A stretch of DNA of 32,380 bases from an uncultured Eubacteriales bacterium. GTDB lineage: Bacteria > Bacillota > Clostridia > Christensenellales > Borkfalkiaceae. Position numbers and translations under genes: made by a program. A model generated the notes under the pieces. That model was given only the letters and a program-made list of their open reading frames with translations, was not told the origin of the DNA and made no database searches. The stretch covers positions 1 through 32,380 of the forward strand of contig CABQND010000021.1 in the NCBI GenBank assembly GCA_902465495.1, written 5' to 3'. How positions within the stretch are numbered: position 1 is the stretch's first letter; the number at the start of each line of letters is the position of its first letter. Below are positions 17,701 through 24,317 of the stretch, in pieces.

Positions 17701-18042
17701 TTTGCCCTGCAATTCAAGTGCAAGCGCGATGTTGTCTTCGACCGTGAATTCGTTCAGGATGTTGTATTCCTGGAACACAAATCCGACGAACGTGTTGCGG
17801 TAACTGTCGAAGTCCGCCTGTGAAAAGTTTTTGCTGCTTCTGCCTTTGATAATGATCTCGCCCGAATCGGGGGCATCCAGTCCGCCGCAAAGATTGAGCA
17901 GGGTGGATTTACCGCTTCCCGATTTACCGAGCAAAAAGATCATGCCCTTTTCCTCGAAACGGACGGAAACGTCATCCAATGCGCGAACTTCCGCTCCGCC
18001 TTTCGTCTTGTAAACTTTTACAAGATTTTTGATCTCGAGCAT
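14782..18042 (-). CDS. Fused ABC ATPase/FtsX-type permease, MacB-like (1086 aa)
   Basis: A single polypeptide joining an exporter ATPase to an FtsX/MacB-type permease. Residues 1-220 are the ATPase: Walker A GKSGSGKS (39-46), signature LSGGQ (140-144), Walker B IIMADE (160-165), switch H196. A ~110-residue cytoplasmic linker (~221-330) follows. One transmembrane helix (~340-362) leads into an extracellular domain of roughly 560 residues rich in Tyr, Asn, Asp and Ser. The C-terminus has three helices with the FtsX-core segment KKKEIGILRAVGARSTDVFKIF, split as KKKEIGILRAVG then ARSTDVFK. Clostridial fusions of this layout are relatives of peptide, antibiotic or lipoprotein exporters; substrate and any lipid-linked role are unknown. 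Start ATG with GGGAGAAG upstream. It has no adjacent two-component genes. Confidence 0.93.
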   Translation of the reverse strand: MLEIKNLVKVYKTKGGAEVRALDDVSVRFEEKGMIFLLGKSGSGKSTLLNLCGGLDAPDSGEIIIKGRSSKNFSQADFDSYRNTFVGFVFQEYNILNEFTVEDNIALALELQGKNKNKKQVREILKQVDLESFAKRKPNTLSGGQKQRVAIARALVKNPEIIMADEPTGALDSNTGKQVFDTLKKLSQDKLVIVVSHDREFAEIYGDRIIELKDGKIISDVTKTKIAATAASDNISFIGNDTISVKDGAALTDQDMAKIRAFLSSAKRNVIIASGEKEIADYKKVARIDENGARETFKTTDEKDIRSREYTQQESKLIRSKLPARHAMRIGASSMKVKPFRLFFTVLLSFIAFTMFGMFSTLTFYDEKAVMKETYLSAGYEYLYLNKQYQYSNVSYEYGVETNRYGPYTYNTQFTPKDVADMQQKYGEAYGAYNFNTDKYSVSDFYFELQNVLSSNSDYYSTQIYTFVEVGDSAPSFELLTDTSLADLGKDGIVISSHLFDSIKEGGLQNSESVSGAGTIQLNSYEDIVGKTLTIRSRYSGNEATLTVKGVYRLDPSDKYATIKDGTEDRNSKLYSSFRNEVETGTYGAVLVSPDFYNAHKNALSYGNENYKQLFSYLRNSLHLVNSEFESGGDQIPLQYSFDGVAAYSEELLASDYVYFLGQQKTSLADNEVIANFGIFNDVLYNIAIQKADELYNSTYDDLRAEAMADYRTENQAECEEYYNQQYEYYISKGDEEALAKEYAESDPFNYIDNQFQNDGIYNQIYDRIYTQAEEARQNCFNEFNKYSSILSNSSYDLNGVMMYPTENDYAEAIKYMEDLGLKSIDLPETVILDENSSNAYSGTFNIVGFWYGPSTQYNSGVFFSDAVSEYLIDQYSDVNDSNDPNGGYYSTEETKYEKPADAIYNYIVLPMDESTLGALIDGANTISETDDTLYKLYSPISDSFEMVNSMIKTFETVFLWVGVVMAVFSMLLLFNFISVSITNKKKEIGILRAVGARSTDVFKIFYSESAIITIICFALAMVACFVLCPILNNTLAESMTATIFVFGPMSWLVMLGIAVVTSVIATFLPVYSIAHKKPVESIRAL

Positions 18043-18067
18043 ACTTTCTCTTCTCCCGACTAAAAAT

Positions 18068-18088
18068 GTAAATTTACGTTATATAACG
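18068..18088. promoter_or_regulatory. Overlapping palindromes, candidate operator
   Basis: Two perfect palindromes, GTAAATTTAC (18068-18077) and CGTTATATAACG (18077-18088), share one base. They lie just downstream of the -10 box of the leftward promoter, at the expected transcription start and leader, a position where a bound repressor would block initiation. No regulator gene is nearby, so this is inference from geometry. Confidence 0.4.
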
Positions 18089-18097
18089 CATAATCCC

Positions 18098-18126
18098 ATT
18101 ATAAATCTTTTTCATACTCTTGTCAA
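18098..18126 (-). promoter_or_regulatory. Perfect-consensus promoter of the ABC fusion gene
   Basis: Read on the - strand: TTGACA (18126-18121), 17-base spacer, TATAAT (18103-18098). Both boxes match consensus fully. The leader to the ATG is about 50 bases. Confidence 0.85.
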
Positions 18127-18196
18127 ATATATCGGCTTTGCGAAGGGTGTAAAAAACTGGAATTAAACAACGCGATCATAAAGCAAAGCGCAACGA

Positions 18197-18225
18197 TTGA
18201 CACGAGGGCGCGCTTTGGTTATAAT
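18197..18225 (+). promoter_or_regulatory. Perfect-consensus promoter of the natAB-like operon
   Basis: TTGACA (18197-18202), 17-base spacer, TATAAT (18220-18225). The ATG follows 26 bases later with AGGAG between. It is divergent from the ABC fusion promoter. Confidence 0.87.
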
Positions 18226-18251
18226 GATAGAAAGCTTAGGAGCAAACATAT

Positions 18252-19025
18252 ATGAAAGATAGTATTGTTGCGGAAAACGTGAGAAAAACATTTACGTTGT
18301 CTGCAAAACAAAAAAAGATTGAAAAAAATCCTTCAGGCAGGAAAGTTGCTTTGGACGGGCTATCCTTTACAGCGAGGGAAGGGGAAATTTACGGATTGCT
18401 CGGGCCAAACGGTGCGGGCAAAACAACGATGCTTCGTATTCTTGCAACCTTGATCCGTGCGGACCGCGGAGATGCGTATATCATGGGGCATAGTGTAACG
18501 AAAGAGGCTGAAAAGGTGCGTGCTTGCATCGGATTTTTGACCAGTGAGCTGAAACTGGAAGATTTTTTTACGCCAGATTATCTTTTTGATTTTTTTGGAA
18601 GGCTGCGCGGCATTGATGAAAAATCGATTGCGTTGCGCAAACGCGAGCTTTTTTCTAAATTCGGGATTGATCTGTTTTCGCAGGTCAAAGTGGGAGATCT
18701 TTCTACCGGCATGAAACAAAAAGTTTCACTCGCAATTTCCATTATTCACGATCCTGCAGTGATCATCTTCGATGAGCCGACAAACGGTTTGGATGTGCTT
18801 ACCGCAAAAGTCGTGACCGATTTTTTGTCCGAAATGAAAGAGCAGGGTAAGACTATTATTGTTTCGACGCACATTTTTTCTCTTGTTGAAAAGCTGTGCG
18901 ATCGAGTCGGTGTGATCATTGGAGGAAAAATGGCGGCAGAAGGTACGATTGAAGAGGTATGTTGCGGCAAAACTCTGGAAGATGCGTTTTTCGATATTTA
19001 TAAAAGGACGGTGCAAGGAATATGA
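18252..19025 (+). CDS. NatA-like ABC exporter ATPase
   Basis: A 257-residue ATPase with Walker A GPNGAGKT (51-58), signature LSTGMKQK, Walker B VIIFDEPTNGLD and switch His in STHIFSL. The overall pattern, including GFLTSELKLEDFFTPDYLF in the helical domain (cited as GFLTSELKLEDFF), resembles NatA, the ATPase of the Na+-extruding NatAB exporter of Bacillus. A Lys-rich stretch (~19-30, SAKQKKIEKNPSGRK) sits between the first two strands and is longer than in most relatives. It overlaps its permease by four bases (ATGA). Sodium as substrate is only a family guess. Confidence 0.9.
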   Translation: MKDSIVAENVRKTFTLSAKQKKIEKNPSGRKVALDGLSFTAREGEIYGLLGPNGAGKTTMLRILATLIRADRGDAYIMGHSVTKEAEKVRACIGFLTSELKLEDFFTPDYLFDFFGRLRGIDEKSIALRKRELFSKFGIDLFSQVKVGDLSTGMKQKVSLAISIIHDPAVIIFDEPTNGLDVLTAKVVTDFLSEMKEQGKTIIVSTHIFSLVEKLCDRVGVIIGGKMAAEGTIEEVCCGKTLEDAFFDIYKRTVQGI

Positions 19026-20194
19026 AAAACGTTTTCACGATCATGCGCAAGGAATTTGCACGTTTTTTTAAAGATAAGCGCCTTGTGCTGGGTACGCTTA
19101 TTCTTCCCGGTGTTTTGATTTTTGCCCTTTACACATTGATGGGCAGCGCATTCAATGATTCGGCGCAAACGTATTCGGTAAAAGTAGTACATTCATCTGC
19201 AGCGTTCATACAAATGTTTGAAGCGACTGAAGGCGAAGATAAGATTTTTCAGTTTGAAGAAGCGTCGGAGAACGAGATCGGTGCGGTTCAAGATAGTATC
19301 CGCAAAGGTGAAACGGATGCGCTGGTCGTTCTTCCTGAAAACTTTGATGCAATTTTGGCGGGCGGGCAGTTTGTGCCTTCGATCGAGGCGCCCGAAATAC
19401 AGATCTTTTATGATTCGACAGAAACGTCTTCTTATAACGCATATAATGCGATCGTGTCTGTTTTGACAGCGTTTGAATCGGCGTATGGCAGCTTATATAG
19501 TATCAACTTCACGGGTGGCGGCGATCTGACAACTGCGCAGGAGGCATCGGCGGAATATTATGCGATGCTGTTGCCGTTTTTGGTTTTGATCTTTTTATAT
19601 AGCGGGTGTATGGGGATTGCGCCCGAATCCATTGCCGGAGAAAAAGAGCGCGGAACGATTGCGACTTTGCTCGTAACGCCCATTCGCAGGAGCGAGTTGG
19701 TCGTCGGTAAAATCCTGTCTCTTTCTGCTCTTTCCGTGCTTTCCGCAGTCAGTTCTTTTATCGGAACTTTTTTGTCGTTGCCAAAGCTTATGGGGCAAGG
19801 GTACGGCGACGCTTTTGCAGCATATTCGATCGGACAATATCTTGCTTTGTTTGCGGTAATGATTTCGGCAGTGCTTTTGATCGTGTCATTGATTTCCATT
19901 TTATCTTCCCTTGCGCGAAGCGTGAAGGAAGCGACGACATATGCCGTTCCACTCATGATCCTTGTTATGCTGGTAGGGGTATCTTCCATGTTTTTCGGTA
20001 CGGGCGGAGCTTCTTGGCCTGTATTCCTGATTCCTGTCTATAATATTGTGCAGGTCATGGCGGAGATATTTTCTATGCAGTTTTCCGCGATTCATTTTCT
20101 TATCACAGTGGCGAGTAACCTTGTGTACGTCATCCTTCTTGTTTTGCTTCTTGCTAAAATGTTCAACAGTGAGAAGATCGTTTTTAATAAATAG
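19022..20194 (+). CDS. NatB-like ABC-2 permease
   Basis: A 390-residue ABC-2-type permease. One N-terminal helix (~23-43, LVLGTLILPGVLIFALYTL) is followed by an extracytoplasmic domain of about 140 residues, then five or six helices from ~185 to the C-terminus. The cytoplasmic coupling segment EKERGTIATLLVTPIRRSEL, split as EKERGTIATLL then VTPIRRSEL, is the hallmark of the NatB/YhaP group. The start overlaps the NatA-like stop, so the two are co-expressed. Likely exporter of Na+, a drug or a peptide; the substrate cannot be resolved. Confidence 0.9.
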   Translation: MKNVFTIMRKEFARFFKDKRLVLGTLILPGVLIFALYTLMGSAFNDSAQTYSVKVVHSSAAFIQMFEATEGEDKIFQFEEASENEIGAVQDSIRKGETDALVVLPENFDAILAGGQFVPSIEAPEIQIFYDSTETSSYNAYNAIVSVLTAFESAYGSLYSINFTGGGDLTTAQEASAEYYAMLLPFLVLIFLYSGCMGIAPESIAGEKERGTIATLLVTPIRRSELVVGKILSLSALSVLSAVSSFIGTFLSLPKLMGQGYGDAFAAYSIGQYLALFAVMISAVLLIVSLISILSSLARSVKEATTYAVPLMILVMLVGVSSMFFGTGGASWPVFLIPVYNIVQVMAEIFSMQFSAIHFLITVASNLVYVILLVLLLAKMFNSEKIVFNK

Positions 20195-20233
20195 GAAAAC
20201 TGTGTGCCTATTAAGGGTTGTAGAAAAAAACAG

Positions 20234-20308
20234 GCGTCCGTACGTACAATGCAACGGACGCTCATTGAAAGAATCGCCGCGGGAAAATTTCCCGCGGCGA
20301 TTCTTTTT
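20234..20308. terminator. Double hairpin between convergent genes
   Basis: First arm pair GCGTCCGT (20234-20241) / ACGGACGC (20254-20261) with a 12-base loop. Second is a 16-bp stem AAAGAATCGCCGCGGG (20268-20283) / CCCGCGGCGATTCTTT (20291-20306) with an A/T loop and further T. The second is a strong rightward terminator for natB. In the leftward direction it ends with CTTTC, and the first hairpin is followed by GTTTTTTT, so together they can stop the HAD-cls transcript too. Confidence 0.88.
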
Positions 20309-20326
20309 GGTTTTCAATTATTGTCT

Positions 20327-21139
20327 TTATTTTGAAAGCGTGTGAGGTGTTTTTCCTTCCGAAACGGCGAGCATTGCTTGTTGTACACCTTCTTCGGAAT
20401 TGGATGCGACAATGTTTGGAAACAATGTTTTCAGGGCAGGGTATGCATTTTCGGGTACATAGGCGTGCGTGCATGCTTCCAAAAGCTCTCGATCGTTCAT
20501 GTGATCACCGAAGGCCATGCATTCGTCCGGAGTAAGTTTTAGAAGGTTTTGAAGCATGCGCATGGCATTCCCTTTGTGTGCGTCGGGCTCGGAAATATCC
20601 AGCCAGTTTCCTCCCGATTGAATAACGCGCAAATTCGGCAGCTGTCCGGGCAGAAATTTCATCCCGTTATTTTCAGGACCTTCTTCGTCGTAGACCGCGA
20701 TCTTGCATACGTGCTCGTTTTGTGCGATTTGGTTTAGGTCTGCGCGCGCATTGGACAAATAAGAAATTTGAACAAATTTCACAAAGGGCTGCACTTCCTG
20801 TTCGTAATAGGCACATTCGGGCGTACATAGGAGGGGATATACATGATTTAATTTTTTTATTGCGCCCAGAGCGTGCTGAATATTTTGGGTATCTATGGCG
20901 GAACAGTATAAGATACGATCGCCTTTTGCAATTATGGCGCCGTTTTCTGCAATGAACAGAATCCGATCTGCGACAGGTTCAAACAATTTGCGAAGTCCCA
21001 AGATGGGTCTTCCGCTTGCGGCGCAAAACAAAATTCCTTTGTCGCACAGGCGCTCAATGATAGAAAAAGTACTGGCTGGCAGATTGCCGGCAGGATCAAG
21101 CAAGGTTCCGTCCAGGTCAGAAGCAATCAGTTTAATCAT
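20327..21139 (-). CDS. Cof-type HAD phosphatase
   Basis: A 270-residue haloacid-dehalogenase-family hydrolase, class IIB (Cof/YidA-like). Motif I is DLDGTLLD, with nucleophile D8 and acid D10; motif II is in FCAASGRP; motif IV is GDHMND near residue 217. A C2-type cap lies between (~85-195). Members dephosphorylate sugar phosphates, flavin or pyridoxal phosphates; the substrate here is unknown. Start ATG with AAGGAAAG upstream, 16 bases after the cls stop, so it is the last gene of the MDR-cls-HAD transcript. Confidence 0.93.
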   Translation of the reverse strand: MIKLIASDLDGTLLDPAGNLPASTFSIIERLCDKGILFCAASGRPILGLRKLFEPVADRILFIAENGAIIAKGDRILYCSAIDTQNIQHALGAIKKLNHVYPLLCTPECAYYEQEVQPFVKFVQISYLSNARADLNQIAQNEHVCKIAVYDEEGPENNGMKFLPGQLPNLRVIQSGGNWLDISEPDAHKGNAMRMLQNLLKLTPDECMAFGDHMNDRELLEACTHAYVPENAYPALKTLFPNIVASNSEEGVQQAMLAVSEGKTPHTLSK

Positions 21140-21155
21140 AGTTTCTTTCCTTAAA

Positions 21156-22688
21156 TCACATGAGAGGAGCGAAAATACGCAACAGAGATCGATACACGCG
21201 GCGGATCAAACTCACTTTGATCTTGTCCTGTGTGATAAGTTCGCTTTGGTTGCATGTTTCAATATAATCGCGATATAATTGATCGCAAATGCTTTCATCG
21301 AAGAACATGGCGTCACATTCCCAGTGCAAATAAAAGCTTCGGAAATCCATATTTGAAGAACCGATGATGCAGACTTGTCCGTCGCTGACAATGCTTTTTG
21401 CGTGGATAAATCCGGGGGTATAGCGATATACTTTCACGCCGTCGCGCACAAGCTGTGAATAGAACGCTTTTGTCAGTGCATAGACGTATTTTTTATCGGG
21501 AATGTTGGGGACAGTGATGCGCACGTCCACTCCTGAGCGTGCCGCGGAAACGAGTGCGCGCTTCATCTCACCGTCCAGTATAAGGTAGGGAGTATTGATA
21601 TAAACATATTTTTTTGCGTGGTAAATTGTCTTTAAATAAAGGTCTTCGCAGATATTGCGGTTGCCGTCGAAGGGCGTGTCCCCGAAAATGAGACAGAGGT
21701 GATCGCCGTGTTCGCTTTCGGTCACGTACTGACTGAAATCTTCCTTTTCGTGGCGGAGAGACCAGATCTGTAAAAACAGGGAGGTGAAGTTCTGTACGGC
21801 GCGGCCGCGGATCATCACGCCCGTGTCTTTCCATTTTCCGAAAGGATGCGTTTCATTGATGTATTCGTCGGCAAGGTTGATTCCGCCGGTAAAAGCGGTT
21901 TCTCCGTCGATGACAGCAATTTTGCGGTGCGTTCGGTTGTTTTGGGCAACGTCCAGTACGGGGCGGAACGGATTGAAGCACAGGCATTTGATTCCGTCTT
22001 TTTCCAGTTGTTCCGCATAATCGGAGGGAACTTTGAGCATAGATCCGATGTCATCATAAATGACGCGTACGTCTACGCCATTTTGTGCCTTTTCTTTTAA
22101 TATTCCTACAATTGTATCCCAACATTTACCGGGGGCGATAACAAAATATTCCAAAAAAATATATTTTTTTGCCGCACGGAGCTCTTCGAGCAAGCGCTCA
22201 AAATATTGTTCGCCAAAGGAAAAATATTCGATTGTTTTGCAGTCGCTTGCGGGTAAAAAACTTTGCTGAGCGACAAACCCGGCGCATTGTTTGGCAAAAT
22301 CACCTTTTTCCTTGTAGCGCTGCATAATGCTCAAATCGTGAACATACAAGGTTTCGAGTCCCGTTTTTTCAAGGATAGATTTCAGTTTGCGGCGCGGCGT
22401 TTTTCGGCGCCGAAGGGTAAGGTAGAAAATAGCGCCGATAGGGGGAACGAGCAGAATTGGCACGATCCAAGCAATTTTATATTCCGCGTTCATTTCCGAA
22501 TTGATGATGCAGAGCACGAGAATCACGTCCACGATGATAACGAGCAAAGAAATGACGGGCGCGGCATGCGGCAGGTAATTGGACAGCAGAAAAATGACTG
22601 TCGGTAGAATTGCCAGTTCAATCAGTAATAAAAAGCAGACGAGCAAAAACTTGCTCGTCAGAAGTTTCCAAATTTTTCGTAATTTCAT
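21156..22688 (-). CDS. cls: Cardiolipin synthase (phospholipase D type)
   Basis: A 510-residue membrane enzyme that transfers a phosphatidyl group between two phosphatidylglycerols to make cardiolipin. Two N-terminal helices (~13-38, 43-63) and a short third (~73-90) form the PLDc_N membrane anchor. The two HKD motifs are intact: H254/K256/D261 in HRKIAVIDG followed by GGIN, and H429/K431/D436 in HAKSIVSDG followed by GSSNMDFRS. Length and layout fit Firmicutes Cls. The neighbouring start codons lie about 17 bases away on each side, consistent with one leftward operon. Confidence 0.95.
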   Translation of the reverse strand: MKLRKIWKLLTSKFLLVCFLLLIELAILPTVIFLLSNYLPHAAPVISLLVIIVDVILVLCIINSEMNAEYKIAWIVPILLVPPIGAIFYLTLRRRKTPRRKLKSILEKTGLETLYVHDLSIMQRYKEKGDFAKQCAGFVAQQSFLPASDCKTIEYFSFGEQYFERLLEELRAAKKYIFLEYFVIAPGKCWDTIVGILKEKAQNGVDVRVIYDDIGSMLKVPSDYAEQLEKDGIKCLCFNPFRPVLDVAQNNRTHRKIAVIDGETAFTGGINLADEYINETHPFGKWKDTGVMIRGRAVQNFTSLFLQIWSLRHEKEDFSQYVTESEHGDHLCLIFGDTPFDGNRNICEDLYLKTIYHAKKYVYINTPYLILDGEMKRALVSAARSGVDVRITVPNIPDKKYVYALTKAFYSQLVRDGVKVYRYTPGFIHAKSIVSDGQVCIIGSSNMDFRSFYLHWECDAMFFDESICDQLYRDYIETCNQSELITQDKIKVSLIRRVYRSLLRIFAPLM

Positions 22689-22705
22689 TCCTGCCTCCGA
22701 TCGGA

Positions 22706-23725
22706 TCAGATCATGTTGAGAATGCTATAATTTACGCGGACACCTTTTTCCATTTTTTCATTTTCGGCAGAAAAAATTGTACCGATATCCGTAACGGGGC
22801 TTTTTTGCAAGCGGAATGGCGCGAAGTTGACGGCCTTATTAACAAGGAGATTGATAGCCGCGGCGTTATTGGAGTAGTCGTTGGTGACAGCTGTGAGGGT
22901 AAGTCTCTTGTCGAGCGCTGTTTTCAGCTGTGCCGTAATTTCGGGGAAAGTGAATCCGGTGTAGACAACCGTTCCCCCCGGTGCGGTAATGCCGAACGGC
23001 AGATCGGGAGAAAGTCCGCAGAAGCTGCAATAGACGCTGCCGGCGGCACTGCGGCCTCCTGTGATACGATTGATATTTTCGTTAAGACTTTTGTCTGCTT
23101 TTAAGGTATAATAGATTCCGCATTGCGCGGCAACGGCGAGTTTTTCCTCGTCAGCATCGATCAAAATCGGTACCGCCTGGTGGTAGATGAGCAGTTGTGA
23201 TAAAATATTACCCATTTCGCTGGCGCCGATAACTGCCACGTGCATTCCTTTTGTGACGCCCAGTCTTCCGATGACGTTTTCGCAGACGGAGACGACGCCG
23301 ATAAACAATGCTTCTTCGTCAGACACAGATGAGGGAAGAGGGGAAAGGGCTGTCTCTTCCGCGACCACAAAATCGCGCAAATAGCCGTTGCGGTTACTGC
23401 CGGCGACCTGTATATCGGCGCAGCAATCGGTGTTGCCGGATGCGCATTGCGGGCATGCGCCGCAGGGTGTGACGTCATGGATATAAACGCGTGTATTTTT
23501 TTCAACGCTTACGCAGTCTGTTCCCGTTTCGCCGACGATGCCGACGGCAAATCTTCCGGGGATCACCGGATATTTGAGTTTCGCGCTTCCACCGAAGGCG
23601 CGAAGCTCTTCATCGGTAAGGAGGACGCGGGTGACTTTAACTTTTGCCTGTGTATCGGTAGTGATGTTGTCCGGTCTTTCCTCTTCGGTTAAAACCTTCG
23701 GGGAAAGAATTTTCCAAATTTTCAT
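22706..23725 (-). CDS. Zinc-dehydrogenase-fold (MDR) protein without catalytic zinc ligands
   Basis: A 339-residue medium-chain dehydrogenase/reductase. The GroES-like N-domain carries the structural zinc lobe C88/C91/C94/C102 with the exact C-x2-C-x2-C-x7-C spacing. A Rossmann motif, VAVIGASEMGNILSQL, follows at ~163-178, then VDAD-like strand end (LIDADEEKL). The catalytic zinc positions are altered: the usual GICGTD cysteine aligns with T37, the PGHE His-Glu pair is R58-F59 in PGRFAVG, and the later acidic ligand aligns with G143. It may be a zinc-independent reductase or a non-enzymatic homologue. Start ATG with AAGGAGATCT upstream; it is the first gene of the leftward operon with cls. 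Confidence 0.85.
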   Translation of the reverse strand: MKIWKILSPKVLTEEERPDNITTDTQAKVKVTRVLLTDEELRAFGGSAKLKYPVIPGRFAVGIVGETGTDCVSVEKNTRVYIHDVTPCGACPQCASGNTDCCADIQVAGSNRNGYLRDFVVAEETALSPLPSSVSDEEALFIGVVSVCENVIGRLGVTKGMHVAVIGASEMGNILSQLLIYHQAVPILIDADEEKLAVAAQCGIYYTLKADKSLNENINRITGGRSAAGSVYCSFCGLSPDLPFGITAPGGTVVYTGFTFPEITAQLKTALDKRLTLTAVTNDYSNNAAAINLLVNKAVNFAPFRLQKSPVTDIGTIFSAENEKMEKGVRVNYSILNMI

Positions 23726-23780
23726 AGATCTCCTTAAAAAATCCGATTGCTGACAACGAATTTATTGCAGTACGAAGTCA

Positions 23781-23809
23781 ATTATAAACCAAAGAAGGCA
23801 AATTTGCAA
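23781..23809 (-). promoter_or_regulatory. Promoter of the MDR-cls-HAD operon
   Basis: Read on the - strand: TTGCAA (23809-23804), 17-base spacer, TATAAT (23786-23781), about 55 bases before the ATG. A 10-bp palindrome GCAAATTTGC (23798-23807) overlaps the -35 box and could be a control site. Confidence 0.6.
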
Positions 23810-23946
23810 GCAAAAAAAGGCGATAATTGTACGGACTGCCTCATTCTGTGCCAAAAAAAGAATTGTTCATGAAGTTGTCGGCTTGACGCGCGAACGGTAA
23901 GGAAAGATGAATTCAAAAAAAATTTTGATTAGCCCCTATATTCTGA

Positions 23947-23975
23947 TTGACTTACTTTTCAAAATAATATATAAT
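23947..23975 (+). promoter_or_regulatory. Promoter of rpmE
   Basis: TTGACT (23947-23952), 17-base spacer, TATAAT (23970-23975), in a strongly A/T-rich context, about 46 bases before the rpmE start. Confidence 0.85.
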
Positions 23976-24021
23976 AAGTCAGCATCTTGACGAAAGAAAG
24001 TAAGCGCAGAGAGGTGATACG

Positions 24022-24225
24022 ATGAAATCCGATATACATCCCGATTATCACGAGGTAACGGTTACCTGCGCCTGCGGAGCCACCTTCAAAACCGGTTCCA
24101 CCAAAAAAGGCGATACGATCAAAGTGGATATTTGCAGTAAATGCCATCCCTTTTTCACCGGCAGGCAGAAACTCGTAGATACAGGCGGCAGAGTCGATAA
24201 GTTTAAAAAAAGATACGGAATTTAG
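24022..24225 (+). CDS. rpmE: 50S ribosomal protein L31, zinc-binding type
   Basis: A 67-residue ribosomal protein with the typical start MKSDIHPDYH, central CACGATF and CSKCHPFFTGRQK, and the C-terminal GRVDKFKKRYG. The four zinc cysteines (C16, C18, C38, C41) are intact, so this is the zinc-replete C+ form, not the zinc-starvation paralogue. AGAGGTGAT lies before the ATG. rpmE upstream of DUF1385, prmC and prfA is a common Firmicutes order, seen here with two of those genes fused. Confidence 0.98.
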   Translation: MKSDIHPDYHEVTVTCACGATFKTGSTKKGDTIKVDICSKCHPFFTGRQKLVDTGGRVDKFKKRYGI

Positions 24226-24237
24226 TATTTGCGTTTT

Positions 24238-24275
24238 CAGCTCTAAGTGTTGCTTGGGGCTGATTTTTCTTTATT
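24238..24275 (+). terminator. Weak terminator or attenuator after rpmE
   Basis: CAGCTCT (24238-24244) can pair with GGGGCTG (24256-24262) using two G-T wobbles, with an 11-base loop. It is followed by ATTTTTCTTTATTT. Weak pairing suggests partial read-through into the downstream fusion gene, which would let L31 be made in excess. Confidence 0.5.
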
Positions 24276-24317
24276 TACCAGTCGTGCGGAAATTGCTTTT
24301 TGGAGTAGAATGCGTCC

